From Kofleriaceae bacterium (GTDB taxonomy: Bacteria > Myxococcota_A > Polyangia > Haliangiales > Haliangiaceae), in assembly GCA_018058095.1 (NCBI GenBank), contig JAGPCO010000064.1, forward strand, positions 1 through 42,331: 42,331 nt of DNA. Direction: 5' to 3'. The position numbers and the translations under genes were made by a program. Positions 21,509 to 33,252 of this stretch are shown here, piece by piece. Positions within the stretch are counted from its first letter, which is position 1; each line of letters begins with the position of its first letter. The notes beneath the pieces are model-generated. The model saw only the letters and a list, made by a program, of their open reading frames with translations. It made no database searches and had not been told where the DNA came from.

Positions 21509-23034
<1,526 letters not shown>

Positions 23035-23038
<4 letters not shown>

Positions 23039-23439
23039 GGCGCCTCCGCCGGCTGCGCCGGGCCTGGCGTCACGGCGTCATCGTCGCCCCGCGCCGGGAG
23101 GCCCCAGCCGGTGGCGGCGCGCGCCCCGGTCCACGGCGGCGCCCCGTCGTCGACGCGGCCACCACGCGGCGAGTCCGCCACCGTCACCGTGGCCGGCGCG
23201 TGCCGGGCCCACAGCTCGGCCACCAGGCGCCGGCGCGGGTCGCGCAGCGCGGCGACCGCGGCTCGCACCGCGTCGGCGTCGCGCCGGTGCTCGCCCAGCG
23301 GCGAGCGGTAGCGGGCGGCGTCGGCGAAGCCGAGCTCGAGCATGCCGAGCAGCTTCTGCGCCTGGCGCTCGACGGCGAGCCGGTCGTCGTCGGGGCCGAC
23401 GCCGAGGACGAAGAACGGGTTGTCGACCAGCTCGCGCAT
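23035..23439 (-). CDS. DnaJ-like small protein lacking HPD
   Basis: 134 residues. The first 75 look like a degenerate J-domain or J-related helical hairpin: VDNPFFVLGVGPDDDRLAVERQAQKLL..., then LRDPRRRLVAELWAR. The NPFFVLGV opening is typical of J-domain helix I, but there is no His-Pro-Asp motif, which in true J-proteins stimulates Hsp70 ATPase. The tail is Gly/Pro-rich and disordered. It sits 16 bp downstream of the DUF3060 gene in the Hsp70 operon and overlaps the next gene by GTGA. A co-chaperone or adaptor role is inferred from context. Confidence 0.85.
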
Positions 23440-23455
23440 GCAGGCCGGCGGGCGG

Positions 23456-23863
23456 CTACTTGATCTTCTTGATCGAGTTGCGCGGGCCGGTGCGCGCGGT
23501 CTTGGTCTTCTTGGCGGTGAGCGGGCGCTTGTAGGTGACCGTGTTGCCCACGCCGGACACGGCGATGCGGTCGACCTGCTCGACCGCGGCCGTGTTGTTG
23601 GCGCCGCTGATGGCCAGCCGGGTGGTGGCGGCGATGGTCAGCGTGTTGCCGGCGCCGCTGACCGCGACCTTGGTGCAGGTGCCGGTCAGGGTGATGGTGT
23701 TGGTCGACCCGGAGATCGCCACCTCGGGGTCGCTGCCGCAGTCGTGGTCGACCGTGGTGGCGCTGGCGGTGACGGCGTGTTCGGCCCAGGCGACGCGGGC
23801 GCCCGCGCCGACGCCGGCGAGCGAGGTGACGACGGCCAGGACCAGGGAGGTGCGTAGGATCAT
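23456..23863 (-). CDS. DUF3060-domain exported protein
   Basis: 135 residues with a signal peptide (MILRTSLVLAVVTSLAGVGAGA, cleavage near AWA-EH). The mature part consists of repeated short strands with Ser-Gly-x-x-Asn-Thr turns (VAISGSTNTITLTG, VAVSGAGNTLTI, LAISGANNTAAV, IAVSGVGNTVTY), the pattern of DUF3060 proteins, which may form a small beta-helix. A Lys-rich tail follows (TAKKTKTARTGPRNSIKKIK). Role unknown; periplasmic. It lies 17 bp downstream of the Hsp70 gene. Confidence 0.87.
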   Translation of the reverse strand: MILRTSLVLAVVTSLAGVGAGARVAWAEHAVTASATTVDHDCGSDPEVAISGSTNTITLTGTCTKVAVSGAGNTLTIAATTRLAISGANNTAAVEQVDRIAVSGVGNTVTYKRPLTAKKTKTARTGPRNSIKKIK

Positions 23864-23880
23864 GGCCCGAGCATACCCCG

Positions 23881-26367
<2,487 letters not shown>

Positions 26368-26434
26368 GGCGCCGAAGGTAGCAGGCCGGCCGGGGCGGGG
26401 CAGGGGCGCTGCCAGCCGTCGCCGCGCGAGGCCG

Positions 26435-27676
26435 CTACGGCTGCTCGGCCGTGCGGATCAGCGCCGGGTCGGGGCCGCCGCGCCAGCCGTCGGGCCAGGG
26501 CGGCCGCTCGCGCGCCTGCTCGGGCGAGGTGCAGGCGCTCATCGCCATCAGCCGGCGGTCGACCTTCCACAGGGCCGTCGGCAGGTTGCCCAGCATCACC
26601 AGGCGCACGTCGGTGGCCTCGGCCGGCAGCGCCACCTCGGCCAGCAGCATGCCGTCGCCGCGGTACTGGCGCAGCCACGGCTGGCCGCCGCGCGTGAACA
26701 TCACGCCCATCCGCCCGCCCAGGCTCTCGATCTGCACCGAGTCGGCGTCGCCGAGCTGACCCAGCGCGAGCGGCGGCCCCAGCACCGCGTCGTTGGCCGA
26801 GGTCCACACCAGCGGGCGCCACGTCCACGTGCTGTCGGCAGCGGCGCTGTCGCGGGTGATGAAGGCGATGCCATACGCGCGCGACTGCACCGCGAACGCG
26901 CCGTGGCAGTCGTCGAGGTCGGGCACGCCGGTGACGGCATACGGGAGGATATTGTACGGCAGCGACGTGAGGAGCCGGCAGCGAGGAGGATCGGCCAGCG
27001 TCTGCGCGACCGCGTAGCCGTCGATCCGGTAGTCCTCGCGGATGTGGAACACGTGATGCGCGTGGACCGGGATGCCGGTCGAGAACGGCCATCCCTCATA
27101 GATCCGCCCCATATCGGTGCCCGCCTCGCCGAGCCCGACAACACCGGTGTCACGGTGGGTCGTCAGTTGCGAAGTCCGCTGACTCGTCCACTTGAAAGCC
27201 AGATCGAGGATGCCAGTCGTGGTCGAGCGGAAGTACTCAGTCAGATCGCCGTCGATACGCAGCCACATGTTCTGCGCCAGCCCACCCTCGTCGGTGGCGA
27301 CCATGATGTTGTACGTGTCGTTAGCGTCGGCCAGCATCATGCGGCCGCGGGACAGGTACGGCACCCGCTGCCACATCACCGTCTCCCACTGCACGAACAC
27401 CCAGGGGTGAATGAACAGCATCCGCGGCACCGGATCACCCACGCTGCGATCGAGCGCCACCACCGCCAGCCCCTCGACCCAGTCCGTCACCTCCCAGTCC
27501 GTCGCCACCAGGTCGTCGTGCAGCAGTCGCGGCTCACACGGCGGCGCCATCGGCGCATCGGCCACCGCATCCGGGAACGTCCACACCTTCTCCGCCTCGC
27601 ATGCCACCCCCAGCGCCACGGCGATCGCCAGCGCGCTCGCGCTCCACGAACCAGCCCTGTCGCCGACCTGCTTCAC
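26435..27676 (-). CDS. Lipoprotein of unknown function, inserted between Hsp70 repeats
   Basis: 413 residues starting at GTG 27676, chosen because GGAAGG (27682-27687) lies 5 bases upstream and the signal peptide then has normal length (VKQVGDRAGSWSASALAIAV, then ALGVAC). Upstream ATGs would give an odd, basic N-extension. The mature protein shows repeated Trp- and Asp-rich strands (WRPLVWTSANDAVLG, GGRMGVMFTRGGQPWLRQYRGDG) reminiscent of a beta-propeller, without a recognised family. GC content in its 5' half is visibly lower than its neighbours, a sign of transfer. It lies between the two 341-bp Hsp70 repeats and is transcribed with the operon direction. Confidence 0.85.
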   Translation of the reverse strand: MKQVGDRAGSWSASALAIAVALGVACEAEKVWTFPDAVADAPMAPPCEPRLLHDDLVATDWEVTDWVEGLAVVALDRSVGDPVPRMLFIHPWVFVQWETVMWQRVPYLSRGRMMLADANDTYNIMVATDEGGLAQNMWLRIDGDLTEYFRSTTTGILDLAFKWTSQRTSQLTTHRDTGVVGLGEAGTDMGRIYEGWPFSTGIPVHAHHVFHIREDYRIDGYAVAQTLADPPRCRLLTSLPYNILPYAVTGVPDLDDCHGAFAVQSRAYGIAFITRDSAAADSTWTWRPLVWTSANDAVLGPPLALGQLGDADSVQIESLGGRMGVMFTRGGQPWLRQYRGDGMLLAEVALPAEATDVRLVMLGNLPTALWKVDRRLMAMSACTSPEQARERPPWPDGWRGGPDPALIRTAEQP

Positions 27677-27875
27677 ATCAACCTTCCAGTCCTTCGTACC
27701 ACTTACCGACCACGTCCCGGCAACCTTTCGTCTCATTCCCGCCACTTGCCATCGCGAGTGTCCGGCCCACCGGACGCCGCCGTCCGAAACCGTCCGGCTC
27801 CCGTCCTCACCGGACATCCGGCCCGAGTCGTGTCGCCGGTTTACATAACGCCCCACTCCGCGACGCGGCCCCTGA
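27677..27875. promoter_or_regulatory. Lower-GC leader of the inserted lipoprotein gene, with TGTCCGG inverted repeats
   Basis: Non-coding stretch containing several TCCGG/CCGGA half-sites. TGTCCGG at 27761-27767 and CCGGACG at 27772-27778 form a short hairpin, and a CCGGACATCCGG palindromic cluster lies near 27811-27822. Possible operator or promoter region for the lipoprotein gene. No convincing sigma70 pair was found. Confidence 0.35.
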
Positions 27876-28175
27876 TCACGTCTTCACGACCTGATCCTCC
27901 GGGCGCGTCACCCCGGCGGCCGGGAACGACACGGCCCGGCCGGTGCCGATGAGCCGCTTGAACTCGCTGGCGGTGTTGGCCGGGTCGCTGTCGAGGAAGC
28001 GGCGGGCCCGCGCCCCGACCGTGGTGCGGCCGGCGCGGTCGATGCGCACCACCGACGGCGTGATGGTGCCGCCGCTGCCGTTGCGGATGACCGTGACCCG
28101 TTCGCCGTCGAACACCGCGGCGGCGGAGTTGCTGGTGCCGAGGTCGAAGCCGGCGTACAGGGGCGCGTCGGGCAT
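27876..28175 (-). pseudogene. Truncated Hsp70 N-terminal fragment
   Basis: An ATG at 28175 begins the same protein as the intact Hsp70 (MPDAPLYAGFDLGTSNSAAA...) for 91 residues to ...AAGVTR, then diverges to PEDQVVKT and stops, giving 99 residues. The phosphate-1 loop is present but the rest of the ATPase domain is missing, so it cannot function as a chaperone. If translated it would be a short dominant fragment. It arises from the right copy of the 341-bp repeat. Confidence 0.9.
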
Positions 28176-28243
28176 GGCGCCGAAGGTAGCAGGCCGGCCG
28201 GGGCGGGGCAGGGGCGGCGCCAGCCGTCGCCGCGCGAGGCCGC
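27903..28243. repeat. 341-bp direct repeat, right copy
   Basis: Same sequence and orientation as 26095-26435 with about six substitutions (for example at the CGTGATGGTG versus CGTGATCGTG position). The two copies flank 1467 bp of unique DNA carrying only the lipoprotein gene and its leader. Confidence 0.95.
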
Positions 28244-28252
28244 GAAGCGTCG

Positions 28253-28798
28253 CTAGAACGAACCGGCGACCGACACCCCGGTGGTGCCAGGGCCGACCAT
28301 TGGTGCGATGGCGGTGCGCACCCGCGCCCGCTCGTTGGTGCGACGCGCCGCTTGCGGCGCGTCGACGATGTCGTACACGCTCAGCGCCAGCTGGGCGCCC
28401 AGGCCGGCCACAAGGCCCTCGGTCGAACCCGCGTACACCGCGCCGAGGCCGATGGCTAGGCGGAGGCCGGCGGTGACCGCGCCGCGCCCGGGCTCGCCGG
28501 CCCAAACGTGGCCTAGGCTTGGTCCGAGGCTGAGCGGGATCATGGCCAGCGCCAACCGCCCGCGCAGGTCCTCGTGTGCGGGCGCGTCAGGGTCTCGCCC
28601 GAAGTCCTCCATCGCGAACGCCGCTGCTACCCCAGCGACACTGCCGCCGAGCGCGAGGCCGAGAGCGACCGCTGGCGATCTGTCGTCTTCGTGAGGCGCT
28701 GGCGCCGTGGGAGCGTCCGCGGACGGTGCGGCAAACGCGGGGGCGGCCAGGGTGAGCAACGCGGATGCAGCGAGGAGGCGGAGGGTGTTGTGGTGCAT
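28253..28798 (-). CDS. Exported or membrane protein of unknown family
   Basis: 181 residues from ATG 28798, where a normal signal peptide begins (MHHNTLRLLAASALLTLAAPAFAA). The mature part has three or four hydrophobic Gly/Ala-rich segments (VALGLALGGSVAGVAAAFAM, LALAMIPLSLGPSLGHVWAG, AVTAGLRLAIGLGAVYAG, GLVAGLGAQLALSVYDIVDA). It ends in Phe, as outer-membrane proteins often do. No known domain is recognised. An ATG at 28831 adds eleven residues and spoils the signal peptide. It was probably the gene next to the Hsp70 before the duplication. Confidence 0.8.
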   Translation of the reverse strand: MHHNTLRLLAASALLTLAAPAFAAPSADAPTAPAPHEDDRSPAVALGLALGGSVAGVAAAFAMEDFGRDPDAPAHEDLRGRLALAMIPLSLGPSLGHVWAGEPGRGAVTAGLRLAIGLGAVYAGSTEGLVAGLGAQLALSVYDIVDAPQAARRTNERARVRTAIAPMVGPGTTGVSVAGSF

Positions 28799-29122
28799 GG
28801 GTGACTGGGCAAGACGCAAGGAGCGTTCCACCGCGGCCCCGGGCGCAAGGCCACTAGATGCTTGGCTCGATCCCTAGCACCGCGACCCAGCAGGCAAGGT
28901 CATCTGCCGGCTACTCTAGTTGCATAGTATTGCTAGTATTCTCGGGGCGCCGACAGCCTGACGGACCATGAACAGCGAGTACCGGCCCGGGCCTGGCCGC
29001 GACGCTGGCCATGGGGATGGCAGCAACAGCCATGGCCAGCTTGCGGACCCGTACACATCCGGTTCGGCAGTTCCGTTGCTGGTCGTTGATCCCGCGCCGT
29101 AGGGGTTGGCGAAGGCTCGCCC
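28799..29122. other. Gene-free spacer with an 11-bp inverted repeat
   Basis: About 320 bp with no convincing gene; open frames here are short or low-complexity. GCTGGCCATGG (29004-29014) and CCATGGCCAGC (29030-29040) form a perfect 11-bp inverted repeat around a 15-base loop. The stretch near 28910-28940 is AT-richer (TAGTTGCATAGTATTGCTAGTATT), but no clear promoter pair was picked out. Confidence 0.5.
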
Positions 29123-29126
29123 CTAC
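29099..29126 (-). terminator. Hairpin at the end of the DUF4375 gene
   Basis: GTAGGGG and CCCCTAC (29099-29105, 29120-29126), with inner GCGA/TCGC pairing, form a hairpin that includes the stop codon of the DUF4375 gene. No T-run follows, so it is only a candidate. Confidence 0.35.
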
Positions 29127-29791
29127 TGCGTGAACTCGTGCGGCGTGCGTCGGATGCGGGCGACGTACAGCGGCAGCATCTCCTCGGCGATAGCCCCGAA
29201 TGCCTCGTCGAGAGGGCCCAGATGGGTCTCCTCGTAGGAGGCGGAGAAGGCCTCGATGGTGCCCTCGTCCTCGTACTTCTTCATGGCTGCCTCCTCCTCG
29301 GCGCGCACCTGATTGGCCTTGCGCATGATCGCGGCATGCTTGGTCGCGCCGAAGTACTCGAACGCGGCTGGCGCCTCGGCCGCGTGGGCGCCCGCCGAGT
29401 TCCAGTAGTACTGATTGAAGCCGCCGTTGGCGACCTCGAGTTCGACGGTGTAGGCCACCCAGAAGGCGCGCAAGCCGGGCCTTGCTGTGGCCAGCAACCG
29501 TCGCTCTCCCTCGAGGTTGGGCCCCATCTGCTCGAGCAGCGCGTAGTGGATCAACTCCGTCAGGGCGTCGTCTGGGGTGCGGGCGATGGCGTCCAGCGTC
29601 AGGGCGGCAGGTCGGTCGGCCCGGAGCGAGTTCGCGTCGATCATGGTCGGCGGCGACGCCGGTGGCAGCGCCGCCTCCGTCGTTGCTGCTTCGGCGACCA
29701 CGCCGAGTGGCAGGGGCCGTCCACACGCACACGTGATGAGCGCCAGGGCGACGCCGAACCTGGCCGGGCGTGATGGGGCGTGGCGACGCAT
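29123..29791 (-). CDS. DUF4375 (DMP19-like) lipoprotein
   Basis: 222 residues from ATG 29791. The N-terminus FGVALALITCACGRP carries a signal with a lipidation-type Cys. The conserved core is LTELIHYALLEQM, then VAYTVELEVANGGFNQYYWNSAG, the hallmark NGGFxQYxxN motif of the DUF4375/DMP19 family, then EYFGATKHAAIM and a helical tail. In eukaryotic-virus DMP19 the fold binds DNA-mimic partners, but bacterial members have no set role. It is divergent from the cytochrome gene with a 47-bp gap. Confidence 0.87.
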   Translation of the reverse strand: MRRHAPSRPARFGVALALITCACGRPLPLGVVAEAATTEAALPPASPPTMIDANSLRADRPAALTLDAIARTPDDALTELIHYALLEQMGPNLEGERRLLATARPGLRAFWVAYTVELEVANGGFNQYYWNSAGAHAAEAPAAFEYFGATKHAAIMRKANQVRAEEEAAMKKYEDEGTIEAFSASYEETHLGPLDEAFGAIAEEMLPLYVARIRRTPHEFTQ

Positions 29792-29838
29792 GGCCCGAGG
29801 GTCGCGGTCCTGCACAGAACCTGCAAGGGCAGGGGAGC

Positions 29839-31455
29839 GTGACCAGCCGCCGCCGAACTCGCGCACCGGGTGCGCCCGGGGCGGGAACGGCCGCGCGCGC
29901 CGGCACGCTGTGCGTGATGGTGGCGGCGGCGTGTGGGGGCGAGCCCGAGGTGGCTCGGCCGGCGCCGCTCGGGCCGCTGGCGGGAGCCGGGGCGGTCGAC
30001 ACCGACCGGTTCGTCGACGCGGCGGCGTGTGGGCAGTGCCACACCGCGAGCGACACCGCGCTGCGCGACCCGGCCGGGCGCGACGTGTCGCCGGTCGCGC
30101 TGTGGCGGCCGTCGATGATGGCGCTGGCCGCGCGCGACCCACTGTACCTGGCGGTGCTGGCCGAGGAGCGGGCGCGCGCGCCGGGCGACGCGGCGACCGT
30201 CGACCGGATCTGCCTGCGCTGCCACGCCCCGGCCGGCAGCGAGGAGAGCGGCGGCGCGCTCGGCTTCGACGAGCTGGTGGCCGGCGACTCACCGGCGGCG
30301 CGGCTGGGGCGCGAGGGCGTGACCTGCACGTTGTGTCACCAGATCGCCGCCAGCGGGCTGGGCCAGGAGGCGTCGTTCACCGGCGGCTTCAGCGTCGGCT
30401 ACCAGCGCGAGATGTTCGGGCCCCACGCCAGCCCGTACGCCGACCCCATGCGCATGTTCGTCGGCCTCACCCCGGCGCTGGGTGAACACGTGATGCGGTC
30501 GGAGCTGTGCGCGACCTGCCACACGGTCATCGTCGGCGACGTGGTCGAGCAGGCGACCTACCTCGAGTGGCGCAGCTCGTCGATGGCGGCGACCCTGCCG
30601 TGCCAGGGCTGCCACGTGCCGCCGATCGACGCCGACGCCGTCCCGCTGCGCACGCCCATCTCCAAGTACCCGGCCGGCCTGAGCGCCCGCGCGCCGGTCG
30701 GGCGCCACCGCTTCGTCGGCGGCAACGCGTACATGCTCCGCCTCATCGCCGGCGCCGAGGCGTGGGCGACGACCGGGCTGGCCCCGGGCGAGCTGGAGGC
30801 GGCCGCGCTCGAGGCCGAGCAGCACCTGGCCAGCGCGGCCCGGCTGACCGTGACCCCCCAGGCCGAGGCCGGGACGACCGCGCTGGTGGTCGGGGTCGAG
30901 AACCTGACCGGGCACAAGCTGCCGACCGGGTACCCGTCGCGGCGGATGTGGCTGCACGTGACGGTGCGCGACGGGGCGCGGGTGCTGTTCGAGTCGGGCG
31001 CGGCGGCGGCCGACGGCTCGCTGGCGGGCGACGTCGCGCCGCCCCACCGCGATCGCATCGACGACCCGGCCCAGGTCCAGGTCTGGCAGGCGGTGCTGGT
31101 CGACGGCGACGGCGCGCCGACCCACCGCGCGCTCGACGCGGTCGGCTACGGCAAGGACAACCGGGTGCTGCCGGCCGGCTGGGCGCCCGGCCCGCTCGAC
31201 GCCGCCCGCGTCGCCTCGGTCGGGGTCGACGGGGACACCAGCTTCGTCGCCGGCAGCGACCGCGTGACCTACCTGGTCGGCGCGCCGCCGCCCGGCGCGG
31301 TGGTCGAGGTCGAGCTGCTGTACCAGTCGCTGTCGCCCGGCCTGGTCGACGCCATCGACGCCGGTCGCACGCCGATGGGCACCCGGTTCGTCGACCTGGC
31401 CCGCGCCGCCCCGATCACGCCGATCGTGATGGCCCGGGCCCAGCTGGTGCTGTAG
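29839..31455 (+). CDS. Pentaheme cytochrome c lipoprotein
   Basis: 538 residues from GTG 29839, preceded by AGGGGA. A lipoprotein signal ends in CVMVAAAC with Cys32. Five CXXCH heme-attachment motifs follow: CGQCH (64-68), CLRCH (125-129), CTLCH (163-167), CATCH (224-228) and CQGCH (255-259). These sit in a cytochrome c-554/multiheme-type N-terminal half; the C-terminal half is beta-rich with no further heme site (VVGVENLTGHKLPTGYPSRR...). This C-terminal domain probably folds like immunoglobulin-type modules found with multihemes. It should carry electrons in the periplasm or at the surface. Partner and acceptor are unknown. The RegB/RegA redox system is 3 kb away. Confidence 0.92.
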   Translation: MTSRRRTRAPGAPGAGTAARAGTLCVMVAAACGGEPEVARPAPLGPLAGAGAVDTDRFVDAAACGQCHTASDTALRDPAGRDVSPVALWRPSMMALAARDPLYLAVLAEERARAPGDAATVDRICLRCHAPAGSEESGGALGFDELVAGDSPAARLGREGVTCTLCHQIAASGLGQEASFTGGFSVGYQREMFGPHASPYADPMRMFVGLTPALGEHVMRSELCATCHTVIVGDVVEQATYLEWRSSSMAATLPCQGCHVPPIDADAVPLRTPISKYPAGLSARAPVGRHRFVGGNAYMLRLIAGAEAWATTGLAPGELEAAALEAEQHLASAARLTVTPQAEAGTTALVVGVENLTGHKLPTGYPSRRMWLHVTVRDGARVLFESGAAAADGSLAGDVAPPHRDRIDDPAQVQVWQAVLVDGDGAPTHRALDAVGYGKDNRVLPAGWAPGPLDAARVASVGVDGDTSFVAGSDRVTYLVGAPPPGAVVEVELLYQSLSPGLVDAIDAGRTPMGTRFVDLARAAPITPIVMARAQLVL

Positions 31456-31503
31456 GCGAGGGCCGCGTCGCGCCGGGTCGCGCCGAAGTCGTCGCTCGGC
31501 GGC

Positions 31504-33153
31504 TCACAGGGGCTGGAAGCCGGCGTCGACGCTGTCGTCGGCGGCGCCGACGAAAACCCGAGGAGGCGTCGCCAGCGTCTCCTGGTCGAAGTCGCTGTCG
31601 ACCAGATCCGATCCACCAGCGTCGGTCGTGGTGAGGACGTAGCCGGCCGGCGCGATCGCCTCGACGTAGTAGGTCCCGGCCGGGACGCCATTGAACCCGT
31701 AGCGGCCGGTGGCGTCGGACGTGGCGACCGCGACCAGGGCGCCCGACGCTGTGCGCAGCAGGAAGACCACCCCGGCCAGGCCTGGCTCGCCAGCGTCCTG
31801 CACACCATTGCGGTTCGTGTCGCGCCAGGCGCGATCGCCGACACAGCCGTCGTCGACGGCGCCGTCGCAGTCGTTGTCCACGCCGTCGCCGCAGATCTCG
31901 AAGGCAGGGCCGACGGCGCCGACGCAGACGCCATACCCCGAGCCGTCGGGCAGGCAGGTCTGGACGCCGGCGGCGCACGCGCCCACGCCCCCGGTCCCGA
32001 CCGGGCCGTCGTAGCAGGCCGCGGCCGCGCCCGGGGCGCACACGCAGCCCTCGTCGACCGCGCCGTCGCAGTCGTCGTCGACGCCGTTGCCGCAGGCCTC
32101 GGCGGCGGGGCCGACGGCGCCGACGCAGGCGCCGTAGCCGGAGCCATCGGCCAGGCAGGTCTGCACGCCGGCGGCGCACGCGCCCACGCCCGCGGTGCCG
32201 GCCGGGCCGTCGTAGCAGGCCGCGGCCGCGCCCGGGGCGCACACGCAGCCCTCGTCGACCGCGCCGTCGCAGTCGTCGTCGACGCCGTTGCCGCAGGCCT
32301 CGGCGGCGGGGCCGACCGCGCCGACGCAGGCGCCGTAGCCGGAGCCATCGGCCAGGCAGGTCTGCACGCCAGCGGCGCACGCGCCCACGCCCGCGGTGCC
32401 GGCCGGGCCGTCGTAGCAGGCCGTGGCCGTGCCCGGGGTGCAGACGCAGCCCTCGTCGGCGGTGCCGTCGCAGTCGTCGTCGACGCCGTTGCCGCAGGCC
32501 TCGGCGGCGGGGCCGACCGCGCCGACGCAGGCGCCGTAGCCCGAGCCGTCGGCCAGGCAGGTCTGGACGCCGGCGGCGCACGCGCCCACGCCCGCGGTGC
32601 CGGCCGGGCCGTCGTAGCAGGCGGTGGCCGCACCCGGGGCGCACACGCAGCCCTCGTCGACGGTGCCGTCGCAGTCGTCGTCGACGCCGTTGCCGCAGGC
32701 CTCGGAGGCCGGGACACAGGTCGTGCAGCCGTCGTCGACCACGCCGTCGCAATCGGTGTCGAGCTGGTCGCCGCACACCTCGGGCGCGGGCACGATGGCG
32801 CCGACACACTCGCCGTAGCCCTGACCGTCGGCGCTGCAGGTCTTGGTGCCACGCTGACAGGTGCCGATTCCGTCGGTCTCGATCGGCGCGGGGTAGCAGT
32901 CCCATTCCTCGTCGGGCGGGCACACGCACGGACCCGCGCCGTCGCCGTGGGCGAGGTGAGCGGGCAGCGCCGCCTGGGTGACGCTGATGGTGTGGGCGTT
33001 GCTCGGGTTGCCCGGCGGGAGGTGGCAGATCTTGACGCGCGGGCTGGCCACACGCGTCGAGGCCTCGTCCGCAGGCGCCTCGGCCGGCTCGCTGACGAGG
33101 CACGCAGAGACCAGCACGACGGGGAGATAACGCAGGTGGAAGACGAAGCGCAT
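31504..33153 (-). CDS. MopE-type metal-binding repeat lipoprotein with SdrD-B-like C-terminus
   Basis: 549 residues from ATG 33153, preceded by a good GGAGG 5-6 bases upstream. Lipoprotein signal MRFVFHLRYLPVVLVSAC. Then comes a KICHLPPGNPSNAHTISV domain common in surface proteins, and tandem units with the MopE-type motif ACGNGVDDDCDGTVDEGC, an EF-hand-like Asp-rich loop proposed to bind calcium or copper, bracketed by Cys pairs. Five motif copies occur at a perfect 201-bp spacing plus one diverged N-terminal copy. The C-terminus is a prealbumin/SdrD-B-type domain (RNGVQDAGEPGLAGVVFLL...). It is likely a surface stalk. Confidence 0.93.
   Translation of the reverse strand: MRFVFHLRYLPVVLVSACLVSEPAEAPADEASTRVASPRVKICHLPPGNPSNAHTISVTQAALPAHLAHGDGAGPCVCPPDEEWDCYPAPIETDGIGTCQRGTKTCSADGQGYGECVGAIVPAPEVCGDQLDTDCDGVVDDGCTTCVPASEACGNGVDDDCDGTVDEGCVCAPGAATACYDGPAGTAGVGACAAGVQTCLADGSGYGACVGAVGPAAEACGNGVDDDCDGTADEGCVCTPGTATACYDGPAGTAGVGACAAGVQTCLADGSGYGACVGAVGPAAEACGNGVDDDCDGAVDEGCVCAPGAAAACYDGPAGTAGVGACAAGVQTCLADGSGYGACVGAVGPAAEACGNGVDDDCDGAVDEGCVCAPGAAAACYDGPVGTGGVGACAAGVQTCLPDGSGYGVCVGAVGPAFEICGDGVDNDCDGAVDDGCVGDRAWRDTNRNGVQDAGEPGLAGVVFLLRTASGALVAVATSDATGRYGFNGVPAGTYYVEAIAPAGYVLTTTDAGGSDLVDSDFDQETLATPPRVFVGAADDSVDAGFQPL
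31861..32700. repeat. 201-bp tandem repeats in the MopE-type gene
   Basis: The stretch GCCGTCGCAGTCGT recurs at 31861, 32062, 32263, 32464 and 32665, an exact 201-bp (67-codon) period. The central units are almost identical at DNA level, indicating recent expansion or gene conversion. The copy number may be variable and misassembled in short-read data. Confidence 0.9.
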
Positions 33154-33171
33154 CGGGGCCTCCGAGGGGAA

Positions 33172-33201
33172 GGCCACTTGTACAAGATCTTCTGAGTGGC
33201 C
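33172..33201. promoter_or_regulatory. Nested palindrome upstream of the MopE-type gene
   Basis: GGCCACT (33172-33178) and AGTGGCC (33195-33201) flank CTTGTACAAG (33177-33186), a perfect 10-bp palindrome, and AGATCT. It lies 19-48 bases upstream of the start codon at 33153. An operator or mRNA hairpin controlling that gene is plausible. Confidence 0.4.
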
Positions 33202-33252
33202 CGCCAGGCCTTCTTCGTGGTGGATCCCGCGCCGGCCGCGCCGATGGTCGGT

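Noticed and set aside
27876-28175. A second functional small Hsp70
   Set aside because: Contains only the first 91 residues of the ATPase domain and then unrelated residues to a stop.
28911-30329. 472-codon minus frame over the spacer and the DUF4375/cytochrome genes
   Set aside because: Out of frame with both real genes; no recognisable domain or signal peptide.
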